A DNA stretch of 64,000 nucleotides from Vibrio sp. 10N.286.49.B3 (lineage in GTDB: Bacteria; Pseudomonadota; Gammaproteobacteria; Enterobacterales; Vibrionaceae). The DNA lies in the NCBI RefSeq assembly GCF_002873395.1, contig NZ_MCUV01000018.1:38782-102781 (forward strand), given 5' to 3'. A program made the translations under genes and the position numbers. The notes beneath the pieces were generated by a model. That model saw only the letters and a list, made by a program, of their open reading frames with translations, did not search any database and was not told the origin of the DNA. Numbering within the stretch: the first letter of the stretch is position 1; each line of letters opens with the position of its first letter. Shown piece by piece: positions 30,066-39,668 of this stretch.

Positions 30066-30713
30066 ATGTCTCATATTAAATGCGTTATTTTTGATTGTGA
30101 AGGGACACTGATTGATAGTGAAAGGCTATGTTGCCAAGCTATCGTTAATGTTTTCGAGCAATTTGATGTCGCTTTAACCATGCAAGAGTGTTTGCAGCAC
30201 TTTCAAGGTGGAAAACTGGCGGATATTCTCAATACAACCCAGCAGCGACTCGGTCTATCTATCTCTTTGGATATTTTAGAGCCGATGTATCGTGAAAATG
30301 TAAGCTACTTGTTCCAAAAATACCTTTTGCCAATGCCTGGTGCATTTGAACTGCTCGATTATCTTAAAGCTCAAAAGATTGAATACTGCATTGCTTCCAA
30401 TGGTCCCAAAGACAAAATAGAAAAAGCGCTGAGTTTAACAGGGCTATTGACTAACTTCGATGGGCGGATTTTTTCTGGATTTGAAGCGAACAGTTGGAAG
30501 CCTGATCCTGATCTGATTTTGTACAGCATCATGAATATGGGATTCTTACCAAGTGAGTGTTTGTATATTGATGATACGCCGATGGGGGTTGAAGCAGGGG
30601 TGAATGCAGGCGTTAAAACCTTACACTATTGCTATGATATGCAAGAGATACCGAACTTATTTGAACAGGTAACACCGATTAAGCATTTAGATGATATTGC
30701 ACAATTTCTATAA
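30066..30713 (+). CDS. HAD-superfamily hydrolase, YieH/YfbT-like, with altered motif I
   Basis: About 215 residues with the HAD subfamily IA layout: motif I VIFDCEGTLIDSE, a helical cap, motif II CIASNGPKDK, Lys in SWKPDPDLIL, motif III YIDDTPMGVEAG. Closest in pattern to YieH (6-phosphogluconate phosphatase). The second Asp of DxD is Glu here (DCE), which could weaken or alter catalysis. ATG 30066 follows AGGG; the TTG at 30060 is less likely. Confidence 0.82.
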   Translation: MSHIKCVIFDCEGTLIDSERLCCQAIVNVFEQFDVALTMQECLQHFQGGKLADILNTTQQRLGLSISLDILEPMYRENVSYLFQKYLLPMPGAFELLDYLKAQKIEYCIASNGPKDKIEKALSLTGLLTNFDGRIFSGFEANSWKPDPDLILYSIMNMGFLPSECLYIDDTPMGVEAGVNAGVKTLHYCYDMQEIPNLFEQVTPIKHLDDIAQFL

Positions 30714-30717
30714 TTAT

Positions 30718-30753
30718 AAAGCCGAGTGATCATAAACAGATTACTCGGCTTTA
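30718..30753. terminator. Bidirectional terminator between HAD gene and tyrP
   Basis: AAAGCCGAGT (30718-30727) pairs perfectly with ACTCGGCTTT (30743-30752). A/T tracts on both sides let it serve the two convergent genes. Confidence 0.8.
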
Positions 30754-30767
30754 TTGATTATATCTTG

Positions 30768-31991
30768 TTAGCCGAGTGACGGTAAGACGCCAAAGCTAAT
30801 CAATACTTGTGAGCTGATCACAAGGATAGCAGCCATCGAGCTGATCGCTAGAGAGAACTTACCACCAGCCACTTTATATACCGAACTACCCGTTACCGTT
30901 ACTGGTTGAATCTTTCCTTTACGAACCGTATGGATCATCGCAACAGGTAATAATACTGCAAGAACCGCCAGTGCAATGGCTGCGTAGCCAAGCGCTGTAA
31001 TAAAACCTTGCGGGTAAAATAGAGCAAAACATAGTGGCGGAGTGAAGGTAATCACAGCTGCTTGAATACGGTTTGCTGTCCCTTGCTGCTTCTTACGAGA
31101 GTCACCTAAGAATTCAAATAGACCTAAACTCACACCTAAGAAAGAAGTGACAAGGGCTAAATCAGCGAATAGGCCGATACTGTGAGAAATATTAGAGTGC
31201 TGAACAGAATCAGATAGCGTACTTAATAAAGCCGTTAGCCCAGTATTTGCCAGTAACTCATTCTGACTGATAACGCCTAAAGTCACGACCTGCCATAAGA
31301 TGTAAACAATAAGCGGCATAGCGGAGCCAATAATGATGACTTTGCGTAGTGCAGAAGTATTACCATCTAAGTAATTAACAATAGAAGGAATGCTGCTGTG
31401 GAAACCAAAAGAAGTAAAAATCACTGGAATTGCGGCAACAACAAGACCTTGCTGGATAGGCATGCTTAATAAGAATGACTGAGTAACATTAGGAGCAAGG
31501 AAGGTAAGTACTGCCACCATCATGATTAACTTGATAGTAAATAAAACACGATTCACCTTATCAACACTATGTGTACCAACCGTTACGATAGCCGCTACGA
31601 CGAGTGTGAAGATAACCGTACCAACCATGCTAGAAATATCGCTACTCAATAGTCCGTTGATGCGCTGCGTAAATTGAGCGCCACCACCAGCAATATATGC
31701 GGCACATAATGCGTAGAGTAAGAAAAGAACCGAAGCACTCGCTACCCATTTACCCTGCTTGCCTAGAATAGTATTCGCTAAAGTATGTAGAGTCGCGCTT
31801 TTATCTGCATACTGGTGCAATTCCAGCATTAATAGCGCAGTGAACGCCATCAATGCCCAGATCATAAGCATAAGCGCTAAAGAGGAGAAAAAGCCAATCC
31901 CTGCAGAGGCTAATGGTAAGGCAAGCATACCTGCACCAATTGTGGTTCCTGCAATGATCAAAGTACTACCGATTACCTTTGATTTTGTCAT
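30768..31991 (-). CDS. tyrP: Tyrosine-specific transport protein (TyrP)
   Basis: Inner-membrane aromatic amino acid/proton symporter of the HAAAP family. 407 residues, about 11 helices. The start KVIGSTLIIAGTTIGAGMLALPLA is characteristic of TyrP/Mtr, and the remainder matches TyrP better than Mtr or TnaB. A TyrR-like box about 165 bp upstream supports the assignment to the aromatic amino acid regulon. Confidence 0.88.
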   Translation of the reverse strand: MTKSKVIGSTLIIAGTTIGAGMLALPLASAGIGFFSSLALMLMIWALMAFTALLMLELHQYADKSATLHTLANTILGKQGKWVASASVLFLLYALCAAYIAGGGAQFTQRINGLLSSDISSMVGTVIFTLVVAAIVTVGTHSVDKVNRVLFTIKLIMMVAVLTFLAPNVTQSFLLSMPIQQGLVVAAIPVIFTSFGFHSSIPSIVNYLDGNTSALRKVIIIGSAMPLIVYILWQVVTLGVISQNELLANTGLTALLSTLSDSVQHSNISHSIGLFADLALVTSFLGVSLGLFEFLGDSRKKQQGTANRIQAAVITFTPPLCFALFYPQGFITALGYAAIALAVLAVLLPVAMIHTVRKGKIQPVTVTGSSVYKVAGGKFSLAISSMAAILVISSQVLISFGVLPSLG

Positions 31992-32155
31992 TGTATAATA
32001 TTCTTTACGTTTGATTGATGGTGGATAAGTAAGAGGATAGATGCAAGTTATTTATACTCAATCTATAACCATTCACTTCGTTAAATAACTTTATGTTGGC
32101 TATAATGAAGATATTTAATGCTAATATCAACAAAAACGTAAAAATAAATAACCAC

Positions 32156-32173
32156 TGTAAACTTTTATGTACA
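32156..32173. promoter_or_regulatory. TyrR-like box upstream of tyrP
   Basis: TGTAAA-N6-TGTACA, one mismatch from the TyrR consensus TGTAAA-N6-TTTACA. It lies 165 bp before the tyrP start and 92 bp before the divergent helicase. Confidence 0.5.
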
Positions 32174-32264
32174 AATTAAGCTAATTCGATTGTTTATCCT
32201 TCTTTTGCTACAATCTGCCTTTAGTTACCTGTTACCCCCCATTATTATTTGAGTATTTCTCCAT

Positions 32265-33554
32265 ATGTCTGAATCTGTATCTTCATTTGCCGCTTTAGGG
32301 CTGTCTGAGTATCTATTATCTACATTAGATCGTTTAAACTTCTCCCAGCCTACAAGCGTTCAAGAACAAGCCATTCCTCTTATTCTTAACGGCAAGGATG
32401 TGCTGGCTGGTGCTCAAACAGGAACAGGAAAAACAGCGGCTTTTGGTTTGCCTATTATTCAGCGTTTAGCAGAGACTTCTGAAGAGCGCGACCCATTTTC
32501 AAAAATCATCCGTTCACTTGTCCTAGTTCCAACCCGTGAGTTAGCGCAACAGGTTTTCGATAACCTGACAACTTATGCTGAATCGAGCAGTCTAAAGATC
32601 GTGGTTGCCTATGGCGGAACCAGCATGAATGTTCAAACTAAGAACCTTCGTGGTGGCGCTGATATCTTAGTCGCGACACCTGGGCGCTTATTGGATCACT
32701 TATTTACCCGCAATATCATTTTAAGCCAAACTGAAGTATTGGTACTGGATGAAGCTGACCGCATGCTCGATATGGGTTTCATGCCTGATATCCAACGTAT
32801 TTTGAAGCGTATGAACGAAGCGCGTCAAACTCTGTTCTTTTCGGCAACCTTTGATGAGAAAATCAAGACATTAGCCCATCGCATGATGGCAACTGATGCG
32901 GCAAAAATTCAGGTAACACCAAAAAATACCACCGCTGATACCGTTAAGCAGATGGTTTATCCTGTTGATAAGAAAAGAAAAAGTGAATTATTAGCTTACT
33001 TGATAGGCTCTAAAAACTGGAAGCAAGTGCTGGTCTTTACTAAGACAAAGCAGGGCAGTGATGCGTTAGTGAAAGAGTTAAAACTAGACGGTATTAAAGC
33101 GGCATCAATTAATGGTGATAAGAGCCAAGGCGCACGACAAAAGGCATTAGATGATTTTAAATCGGGTGCCGTTCGCGCTTTAATTGCCACTGATGTTGCT
33201 GCTCGTGGTCTTGATATTCACCAGTTAGAGCAAGTGGTTAACTACGATTTACCTTATAAAGCCGAAGACTATATTCACCGTATTGGACGGACTGGTCGTG
33301 CTGGTAATGAGGGCTTAGCGGTCTCTTTAATGAGTCGTGATGAAGCGTACTTATTAGAAGCAATCGAAACGTTACTTGATAACCGTTTACCTCAAGAGTG
33401 GCTACAGGGCTTTGAACCAAGCTTAGTGGCGGATATTGAAGAAGAGACAGCACCGAGTCGTCGCAATAGTCGCTCTGCAGAAAAGAGAAAGATGAAAGCG
33501 AAGCTACAAATTCATAAAAACCGAGGTCAGTCTGGTCGCGGACGTCGTTCTTAG
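32265..33554 (+). CDS. DEAD-box ATP-dependent RNA helicase, RhlE-like
   Basis: 429 residues: Q motif (FSQPTSVQEQAIP), Walker A AQTGTGKT, PTRELAQQ, TPGRLLD, DEAD, SAT, then the helicase C domain with ATDVAARGLDIH and HRIGRTGRAG. A basic C-terminal tail (RRNSRSAEKRKMKAK...) probably contacts RNA. Role: ribosome assembly or mRNA turnover. RhlE is the closest pattern I recall, but DEAD-box subfamilies are hard to separate by eye. Ends at a strong bidirectional terminator. Confidence 0.9.
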   Translation: MSESVSSFAALGLSEYLLSTLDRLNFSQPTSVQEQAIPLILNGKDVLAGAQTGTGKTAAFGLPIIQRLAETSEERDPFSKIIRSLVLVPTRELAQQVFDNLTTYAESSSLKIVVAYGGTSMNVQTKNLRGGADILVATPGRLLDHLFTRNIILSQTEVLVLDEADRMLDMGFMPDIQRILKRMNEARQTLFFSATFDEKIKTLAHRMMATDAAKIQVTPKNTTADTVKQMVYPVDKKRKSELLAYLIGSKNWKQVLVFTKTKQGSDALVKELKLDGIKAASINGDKSQGARQKALDDFKSGAVRALIATDVAARGLDIHQLEQVVNYDLPYKAEDYIHRIGRTGRAGNEGLAVSLMSRDEAYLLEAIETLLDNRLPQEWLQGFEPSLVADIEEETAPSRRNSRSAEKRKMKAKLQIHKNRGQSGRGRRS

Positions 33555-33586
33555 TCCTTTATTGAGTTTGGGATAATATAACAACG

Positions 33587-33646
33587 AAAAAGGGCGAGTT
33601 TACTTTGTTGATAATCTATCTTATCGACAAAGTGACTCGCCCTTTT
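33587..33646. terminator. Bidirectional terminator between helicase and RbgA-like gene
   Basis: AAAAGGGCGAGT pairs with ACTCGCCCTTTT, and an inner ACTTTGT/ACAAAGT stem extends it. Long stem with A and T tracts, between convergent genes. Confidence 0.85.
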
Positions 33647-33666
33647 GTATTTTAATCGGTTAAGAC

Positions 33667-34611
33667 TTAACGCTTATTACGTAGGTAGCGCTTACGACGT
33701 TCCGCTTTTTTCTTGATTTGCTCTTCAACTTTGCGTTCCGCTTCAATCTCAACTTCAACCAACTCTTGAGTTACCATTTCTGGTAGCTCTAACGTTAATT
33801 GACCTAAAGTACCGTTACGTAGCTCATGCAGTAAGATCTCTGATGCTTTATGCAGATCAATACGACCACCAGAACGTAGCGCACCACGTTTACGACCAAT
33901 CGCTTCCATCAGTTCAACATCGGTTTCTGGTAGCTCTTCTAACTGGTAACGCTCTTTTAGGCGCTCTGGGTACTGTTTTGCTAAGTACTCAACAGTGTAG
34001 AAAGCCACTTCGTCGTATTCCATTGCCGTATCTTTTACTGCGCCAGTCGCCGCTAAACGAAAGCCACTATGCGGGTTTTCAACTTTTGGCCATAAAATAC
34101 CAGGAGTATCGGAAAGAATGACCCCGTTTTGTAAGTTGATACGTTGTTGGCGACGAGTAACGGCTGGTTGGTTACCGGTTACTGCAATCATACGACCTGC
34201 TAAAGTATTGATGATGGTTGATTTACCCACGTTCGGGATACCCATAATCATCGTACGAATGTTTTTACCCAACTGTTCACGGTGAGGCGCCAGTTTACGA
34301 CACTGTTCCATGATTTTATGAACTTCTTGTGGGTTTGAAGTGGTAACAGCCATCGCTTTTACCCCTTGCTCTTTCTCAAAGTGGTCAATCCATACTTGAG
34401 TGAGTTCAGGATCGGCTAAATCGCGTTTATTCAGCACTTTTACACAAGGCTTATCTCCGCGAAGCTTTGCAATCATTGGGTTATCACTACTAAAAGGGAT
34501 ACGAGCATCTAAGACTTCAATGATGACATCAACTTGAGGGATCACTTCTGCGATCTCTTTTTGAGCCTTATGCATGTGGCCCGGATACCATTGAATTGTA
34601 TTGTTAACCAT
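33667..34611 (-). CDS. Ribosome biogenesis GTPase, YlqF/RbgA family
   Basis: 314-residue circularly permuted GTPase: the G4 motif NKRDL (about 60) comes before G1 GIPNVGKST (about 126) and G3 DTPGI (about 170), the hallmark of the YlqF/YawG group. N-terminal IQWYPGHMHKAQKEI is also typical. The C-terminal part is helical, ending in a highly basic Lys/Arg tail. In Bacillus RbgA matures the 50S subunit; here the role is inferred from family. Confidence 0.9.
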   Translation of the reverse strand: MVNNTIQWYPGHMHKAQKEIAEVIPQVDVIIEVLDARIPFSSDNPMIAKLRGDKPCVKVLNKRDLADPELTQVWIDHFEKEQGVKAMAVTTSNPQEVHKIMEQCRKLAPHREQLGKNIRTMIMGIPNVGKSTIINTLAGRMIAVTGNQPAVTRRQQRINLQNGVILSDTPGILWPKVENPHSGFRLAATGAVKDTAMEYDEVAFYTVEYLAKQYPERLKERYQLEELPETDVELMEAIGRKRGALRSGGRIDLHKASEILLHELRNGTLGQLTLELPEMVTQELVEVEIEAERKVEEQIKKKAERRKRYLRNKR

Positions 34612-34855
34612 TTGAATACCTTGTATTAATTATTCTTTTTCTATTCTGGGTACGATGTGGGGGTACAAAAATAAAGCAAGCCCAAAGCGTTTGTTTCTTA
34701 ATCAGTATATACAAATTAAGAACCACACAACGTTTAATGTGATGATCTTAACATTTTTACGAGAGAAGCGAAAACTTCAACTCGATAAAACAGTGTGAGG
34801 GCTTGGGTTAGCGTTTATATACTTCAGAGGGCACAAGTTTGTGAACCATCAAAAT

Positions 34856-34888
34856 AAACGCAATAAGGCTTAATCCATTATTGCGTTT
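34856..34888 (-). terminator. Terminator of the RND remnant
   Basis: AAACGCAATAA (34856-34866) pairs perfectly with TTATTGCGTTT (34878-34888). On the minus strand it is followed by ATTTT, just past the RND remnant. The rest of the 297-bp gap (34612-34908) shows nothing else clear. Confidence 0.65.
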
Positions 34889-34908
34889 TACTACTTACTA
34901 CTTACTAC

Positions 34909-35523
34909 TCAGTGATTGGCTTTACTTGATAGAAGAGGGCAAATAAAACCGGCACGACAATTAACGACAATTAACGTCAATACGGTAGCAAAACCAAGGC
35001 CTGCCATGATTGTGATTGCCATCGAACCAAAGAAAGCATCAAACATCAGCGGAATAAGCCCTAAGATAGTAGTTAATGCCGCCATACTTACTGGGCGAGC
35101 ACGACTTATTGCACTGTCATAAATCGCAAGGTATGGATGTTTACCACTCTCTAGCTCAATATTGATTTGATCAACCAGTACGATGCCATTTTTCAAAATC
35201 ATCCCACTTAGGCTCAATAAACCCAGTAGTGCAGTAAAGCTAAATGGCATATTGGTCGCTAATAATCCGATAACCACACCAATAATAGACAACGGCACTG
35301 TAAACCAAATAACCAGTGACTTCTTGACTGAGTTAAACAGAAGAATAGTGATAAGAAACATTAACATGTAACCCATAGGTAGCGAGGTAAACATCGCTTC
35401 TTGTACTACTAATATAGAGCCTGAGACTAATAGCTCCACGTAAACAACAGAAGAGTCATAAATAGTTATTACAGGCTCTCCAAGCGCGACTTGTTCATAG
35501 CCCTGTTTAAGCACTTCTTCCAC
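34909..35523 (-). pseudogene. RND efflux permease remnant (C-terminal part, frameshifted)
   Basis: The open frame gives 204 residues. From about residue 60 it matches the last fifth of an RND permease: SLPMGYMLMFLITILLFNSV, GMILKNGIVLVDQIN, RARPVSMAALTTILGLIPL, closely similar to the intact pump at 36.6-39.7 kb. The N-terminal four fifths are missing, and the first 55 residues are not RND-like; they may come from an adaptor gene fused by deletion. The end is also broken: a 10-bp tandem duplication at 34954-34973 shifts the frame after LTLIVV, and removing one copy restores an RND-like ending, PVLFALFYQVKPITE. Not functional as a pump. Confidence 0.8.
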
Positions 35524-35586
35524 CGAGTGGGTAAAAAATAGGCTTGGTTCATGAGTGTTCTCTTACTGTCCTAGTGGATAATATGT

Positions 35587-35606
35587 TACTGCACATATGT
35601 GTAGTA
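35587..35606. promoter_or_regulatory. Palindrome between RND remnant and tetR-type gene
   Basis: TACTGCACATATGTGTAGTA is a 20-bp palindrome with one mismatched pair, in the divergent promoter region. Candidate operator for the adjacent TetR protein. Confidence 0.5.
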
Positions 35607-35720
35607 TAATCAAAGGAAGAGGTTGATCAATGTTTATTTTCCGACTGTGCAGTAAAAATAATGAAAATATACTGCGCTTTTAAGTACAATCGGCAGTAAA
35701 GAAATATAGAGGTGATGTAT

Positions 35721-36455
35721 ATGAGTGACACTGTAGAGAGAAAGCAGGGTAAGCGAAGTGCTGAAGATGCTGAAAAAACCAAATCAACAATCATGATGGT
35801 TGCTTCACAGCTATTTTGTGAGAAAGGTTATGATCGTGTCTCTTTGCGTCATATTAGTGAAAAAGCGGGCGTTTCTCATAGTTTGATACGTTATCATTTT
35901 GGTAGCAAAGAAAAAATCTGGCATAGCATTAGTGATAATTTTCATAACTTTATGGGATGTTATCGCGATCAATTAATTGCTGAACTGAACAAAAGCCTGC
36001 TTCCCAATGAGTTCCTTTATCACTTTTCGACTAGGATGTTAGCTTTGATGCTTGTTCATCCTGCACCGATTCAATTGGTTGCGGATGCTGTGCGTCAAGA
36101 TATGGATGAGCTGGTGGATTACTTCATAACTTCAGCTGATACGATGAAGACATTCTTTTTAGATTTAGCCGAGAAGCATAATCAGTACATGCCAGAGAAG
36201 GTGATCAATATTTTCGACTTGAAATGGCAGATGATGCTTTCTGCCCATGGTGCAGCTTCACTAAGACCTTTTATGCAAGTGATATGGCCTGATTCTTCGC
36301 TCACTTTTGATGATCGGCTGGTGGCTCATTGGAAACTGTTTGAGCAATATGCCGCAACACAACTTGCTATCCCTGATGAGCAGCGTTTGTCGCCTAAAAA
36401 GATGGAAGAGTTGGTGATTATGGAAATGCTAGAAGAGCTAAGCCCACCTAAGTAG
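35721..36455 (+). CDS. TetR family transcriptional regulator
   Basis: About 244 residues. N-terminal helix-turn-helix at about 20-65 (MMVASQLFCEKGYDRVSLRHISEKAGVSHSLIRYHFGSKEKIW in several pieces), then a helical ligand domain. I use ATG 35721 (MSDTV), with GAGG 8 bp upstream; GTG 35712 and ATG 35715 are too close to it. It is divergent from the broken RND remnant and convergent with the intact RND operon. Its original target was probably the lost pump; whether it now controls the intact one is open. Confidence 0.85.
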   Translation: MSDTVERKQGKRSAEDAEKTKSTIMMVASQLFCEKGYDRVSLRHISEKAGVSHSLIRYHFGSKEKIWHSISDNFHNFMGCYRDQLIAELNKSLLPNEFLYHFSTRMLALMLVHPAPIQLVADAVRQDMDELVDYFITSADTMKTFFLDLAEKHNQYMPEKVINIFDLKWQMMLSAHGAASLRPFMQVIWPDSSLTFDDRLVAHWKLFEQYAATQLAIPDEQRLSPKKMEELVIMEMLEELSPPK

Positions 36456-36572
36456 ATAATATACGACTCAATCGAGTCGCATTCTTAGTAGAGAGTCGCT
36501 AATAAAAAGTAGAAAAAGCGTGAACACCCTAAAAACTTGGCAATGGTGGGGGTTCACGCAAAAACGAGCGCT

Positions 36573-39500
36573 TTATTGATTCAACGGTTTAAATTTAGGA
36601 ACAGAAATCCTAAAAATGAGCGTATAAGCAACCGGCAAGACAATCAGTGTTAATACTGTTGCAAAACCTAAACCAAAGACAATGGTGACCGCCATAGATA
36701 AAAAGAATGGGTCAGACAATAATGGGATCATCCCCAACATTGTGGTCAGTGCTGCCATGCATACTGGTCTAACTCGACTAACTGATGAGTCGTAAACGGC
36801 TTGATAAGCTGGCTTACCATCATCTAACTCCGTATTAATCTGGTCGACGAGTACAATCCCATTTTTTACGATCATTCCGCTTAAACTCAACATCCCAAGA
36901 ATAGCCATAAAGCTAAAAGGCGCATTAAGAGCAAGTAAGCCAAAGCTGATACCAATTAATGCCAGTGGGACATTTAACCAAATAACCAGCGACTGTCTGA
37001 CAGAGTTAAATAAGGCGACAGTGATCAGGAACATGGCAAGGAATCCAAGTGGTAAAGAATTACCAATACTTTGCTGGGCATCAAGTGATGTTTCATATTC
37101 GCCACCCCATTCCAACTCGTAGCCTTCAGGTAGTTCGATGGCTTCTATCTTATCTCGCACCTTTCTAAGCACAGAATCCGCCGTTTCATCACTCATCAGT
37201 ACTGGGTCTCCAAGTACTGAAATCACTCGTTTACGATCTCGTCGCATGATGAGCGGATTTTCCCACTCGCTATCCAGTGATGAAATAACTTGAGCTACGG
37301 GAACAAACGTGTTGTTTTCGGCACTCCAAACTTGTAATTGAGCAAGGCTTTCAGCATTTAAACGTTCTTCTTTTGGCGCACGAGCAATAATTGGCATTAA
37401 ATCCGATTGTTCACGGTATGTGCCGATCACTTGACCATTAAAGTTAGTGAGTAAGGCTGAATCTAGGCTTTGTTTACTAATTCCGGCTTCTTTCGCTTGC
37501 GCTAAGTTAAACTGAGGACGCAAGAGTAGGGTTTGATTACGCCAGTTATGGCGCACATTTTCCATAGCCGGTTCATCATTAAAGACACGGCTAGCTTTCG
37601 CTGCGAGTTGACGCAATACAACAGGGTCATCACCATAAAAACGCGCTTCAACTTTCGCCGCTGGTGTCGGACCATTCTCAATACGTTTTACCTTGTATTC
37701 TGCTTCGGGATATTCACTACGCAGGTGCTGACTAATAATCGGTAGGTAAGCATCCATGCTGTCTAGGCTATCCATTTCAATGATCATTTGACCATATGAG
37801 CTGTAGCCTTTTTCTGGTTGATACGACAACATGAATCGCTGTGCACCTTGGCCAATCACCGTTGTGATATTTTCAAGACCAATGGGGTTGGTCGCATCCT
37901 GGGTAATAATGTCTTTTTCGATTCGGCGTAAGAAGTCATCGGTGAACAGTACGTCACTTCCTTCCTCTAGCCATACATCAACCATGAAAATAGGTGTATT
38001 AGAAGCAGGGAAGAATACCTGTTTAACATGTCCCATACCTATGATGGCAGAAAAAAGAAGACCGATAATCAATAGCATGGTTGTTTTTCTAAAGCGCATA
38101 GCAATATTTAAAATGCCACGATAAACCGTAAAGACAACACCTTGATACGTCGCATCATCTGAATCATTGGCGTGCTCGTTATTACCATCTTTAAATAATA
38201 GATAACAGAAGAAAGGGGTAATTGTCATCGCTGTAAACCAACTGATAGACAAAGAGATCAGAAGCACTTTGAACAGAGATCCACAAAACTCACCGGTATC
38301 ATCAGGTGATAACCCGATCGGTGCGAAAGCCAAAATACCGATGATCGTTGCACCAAAGAGTGGCCATTGTGTTTGCTCGACAATTTTCTTGGCTGAGTGC
38401 AATCTCGTATGACCACGTCTAATGCCAATAATGATGCCTTCGGTCACCACAATCGCGTTATCAACCAGCATACCGAGCGCGATAATCAGTGCCCCTAGAG
38501 AGATATTTTGCAGTTGAATGCCGATCTGGTTCATTACAATGAAGGTACCAAGTATCGTAATAAGCAGTACGCCCCCCATTAATATGCCGGCTTTAGCACC
38601 CATAAAGATAAGTAGTACAACAATAACGATGGCAACCGACTGAGCAAGGTTAATCAAAAAACCACTCACGGTATCTTCAACGATGGCACCTTGATTATAA
38701 ACCGTATTGATTTCCATACCGATAGGACGCTTTGCCAGTAGCTCATCCATTTTGTTAGTGATGGCTTTAGACACATCAACGACATTCACGCCAGGGCTTA
38801 ACGATACGCCAATGGAAAGTGCTCTTTGTCCCTTATCATGATAAATTTCTTGCGGACTATCTGAGGTGGTTTTATAGATCTTCGCGATATCACCTAGGTA
38901 AACCAAAGCATGGCTATTAGGCGCACTTATCACTAAGTTTTCCATCTCCTCAACTTGGCTAAATTCACCTGTTGGTGTGATTCGTACTCGTGTTGAGCCA
39001 ATCAACATTTTACCAGCATTTGAAACCACATTCTGGTTCTGTAATTGTTGATAGATATAACTAGGATCGAGGCCCAATGCTGATAACTTAGCTTGACTGA
39101 TTTCGACCACAACTTGTTGCTGAGGCGCCCCCATTACTGATACTTTTTTTACCCCATCGATTAATACTAGATCTCGACGGATGATGTCTGAATACTTCTC
39201 TAGCTCTTGGTAACTGTAGTCGTCACCCACAAGGTTCATTAAGTAGCCAAATACATCTGAAAAGTCATCGACAATAATAGGTTGCTGCACACCGGAAGGA
39301 AGTTGAGCAAGGCTATCATTGATCTTATTACGCAATTCATTCCAAACTTCAGGCAGACGATCTTTGCCATATTGACTGTGAACTTCGACTTCGATTTGAG
39401 ATAAACCAGCACTGTTCATGGATTTAACCAACTTCACTTGCTGCATTTGCTGGATAGCATCTTCGAGTGGCAAGCTCACTTCTTCTTCAACTTGTTCAGG

Positions 39501-39665
39501 TGATGCACCTGGATAAGCCGTAATAACAAGGGCAAGTTTGATGGTAAATTCAGGCTGCTCAAGTTGACCAAGTTTTGAAAATGAAATAACGCCACCCAGT
39601 GTCATTAGAATGATAACCATCCATGTAATCACTTTGTTTTTAATACTAAAAATTGCTGCGTTCAT
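36573..39665 (-). CDS. RND efflux permease, HAE1/AcrB-type
   Basis: 1030-residue inner-membrane proton-driven pump, full length, 12 helices and two large periplasmic loops. Starts with the usual NAAIFSIKNKVITWMVIILM helix; TM4 carries GMLVDNAIVVTEG, with Asp-Asn where AcrB has Asp-Asp, as in several HAE1 relatives of the VexF/TriC type. Stop is 4 bp from the adaptor stop-start junction upstream, so adaptor and permease form one operon; no outer-membrane partner gene is next to it, so a TolC-like channel elsewhere is likely. Confidence 0.92.
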   Translation of the reverse strand: MNAAIFSIKNKVITWMVIILMTLGGVISFSKLGQLEQPEFTIKLALVITAYPGASPEQVEEEVSLPLEDAIQQMQQVKLVKSMNSAGLSQIEVEVHSQYGKDRLPEVWNELRNKINDSLAQLPSGVQQPIIVDDFSDVFGYLMNLVGDDYSYQELEKYSDIIRRDLVLIDGVKKVSVMGAPQQQVVVEISQAKLSALGLDPSYIYQQLQNQNVVSNAGKMLIGSTRVRITPTGEFSQVEEMENLVISAPNSHALVYLGDIAKIYKTTSDSPQEIYHDKGQRALSIGVSLSPGVNVVDVSKAITNKMDELLAKRPIGMEINTVYNQGAIVEDTVSGFLINLAQSVAIVIVVLLIFMGAKAGILMGGVLLITILGTFIVMNQIGIQLQNISLGALIIALGMLVDNAIVVTEGIIIGIRRGHTRLHSAKKIVEQTQWPLFGATIIGILAFAPIGLSPDDTGEFCGSLFKVLLISLSISWFTAMTITPFFCYLLFKDGNNEHANDSDDATYQGVVFTVYRGILNIAMRFRKTTMLLIIGLLFSAIIGMGHVKQVFFPASNTPIFMVDVWLEEGSDVLFTDDFLRRIEKDIITQDATNPIGLENITTVIGQGAQRFMLSYQPEKGYSSYGQMIIEMDSLDSMDAYLPIISQHLRSEYPEAEYKVKRIENGPTPAAKVEARFYGDDPVVLRQLAAKASRVFNDEPAMENVRHNWRNQTLLLRPQFNLAQAKEAGISKQSLDSALLTNFNGQVIGTYREQSDLMPIIARAPKEERLNAESLAQLQVWSAENNTFVPVAQVISSLDSEWENPLIMRRDRKRVISVLGDPVLMSDETADSVLRKVRDKIEAIELPEGYELEWGGEYETSLDAQQSIGNSLPLGFLAMFLITVALFNSVRQSLVIWLNVPLALIGISFGLLALNAPFSFMAILGMLSLSGMIVKNGIVLVDQINTELDDGKPAYQAVYDSSVSRVRPVCMAALTTMLGMIPLLSDPFFLSMAVTIVFGLGFATVLTLIVLPVAYTLIFRISVPKFKPLNQ

Positions 39666-39668
39666 TGA

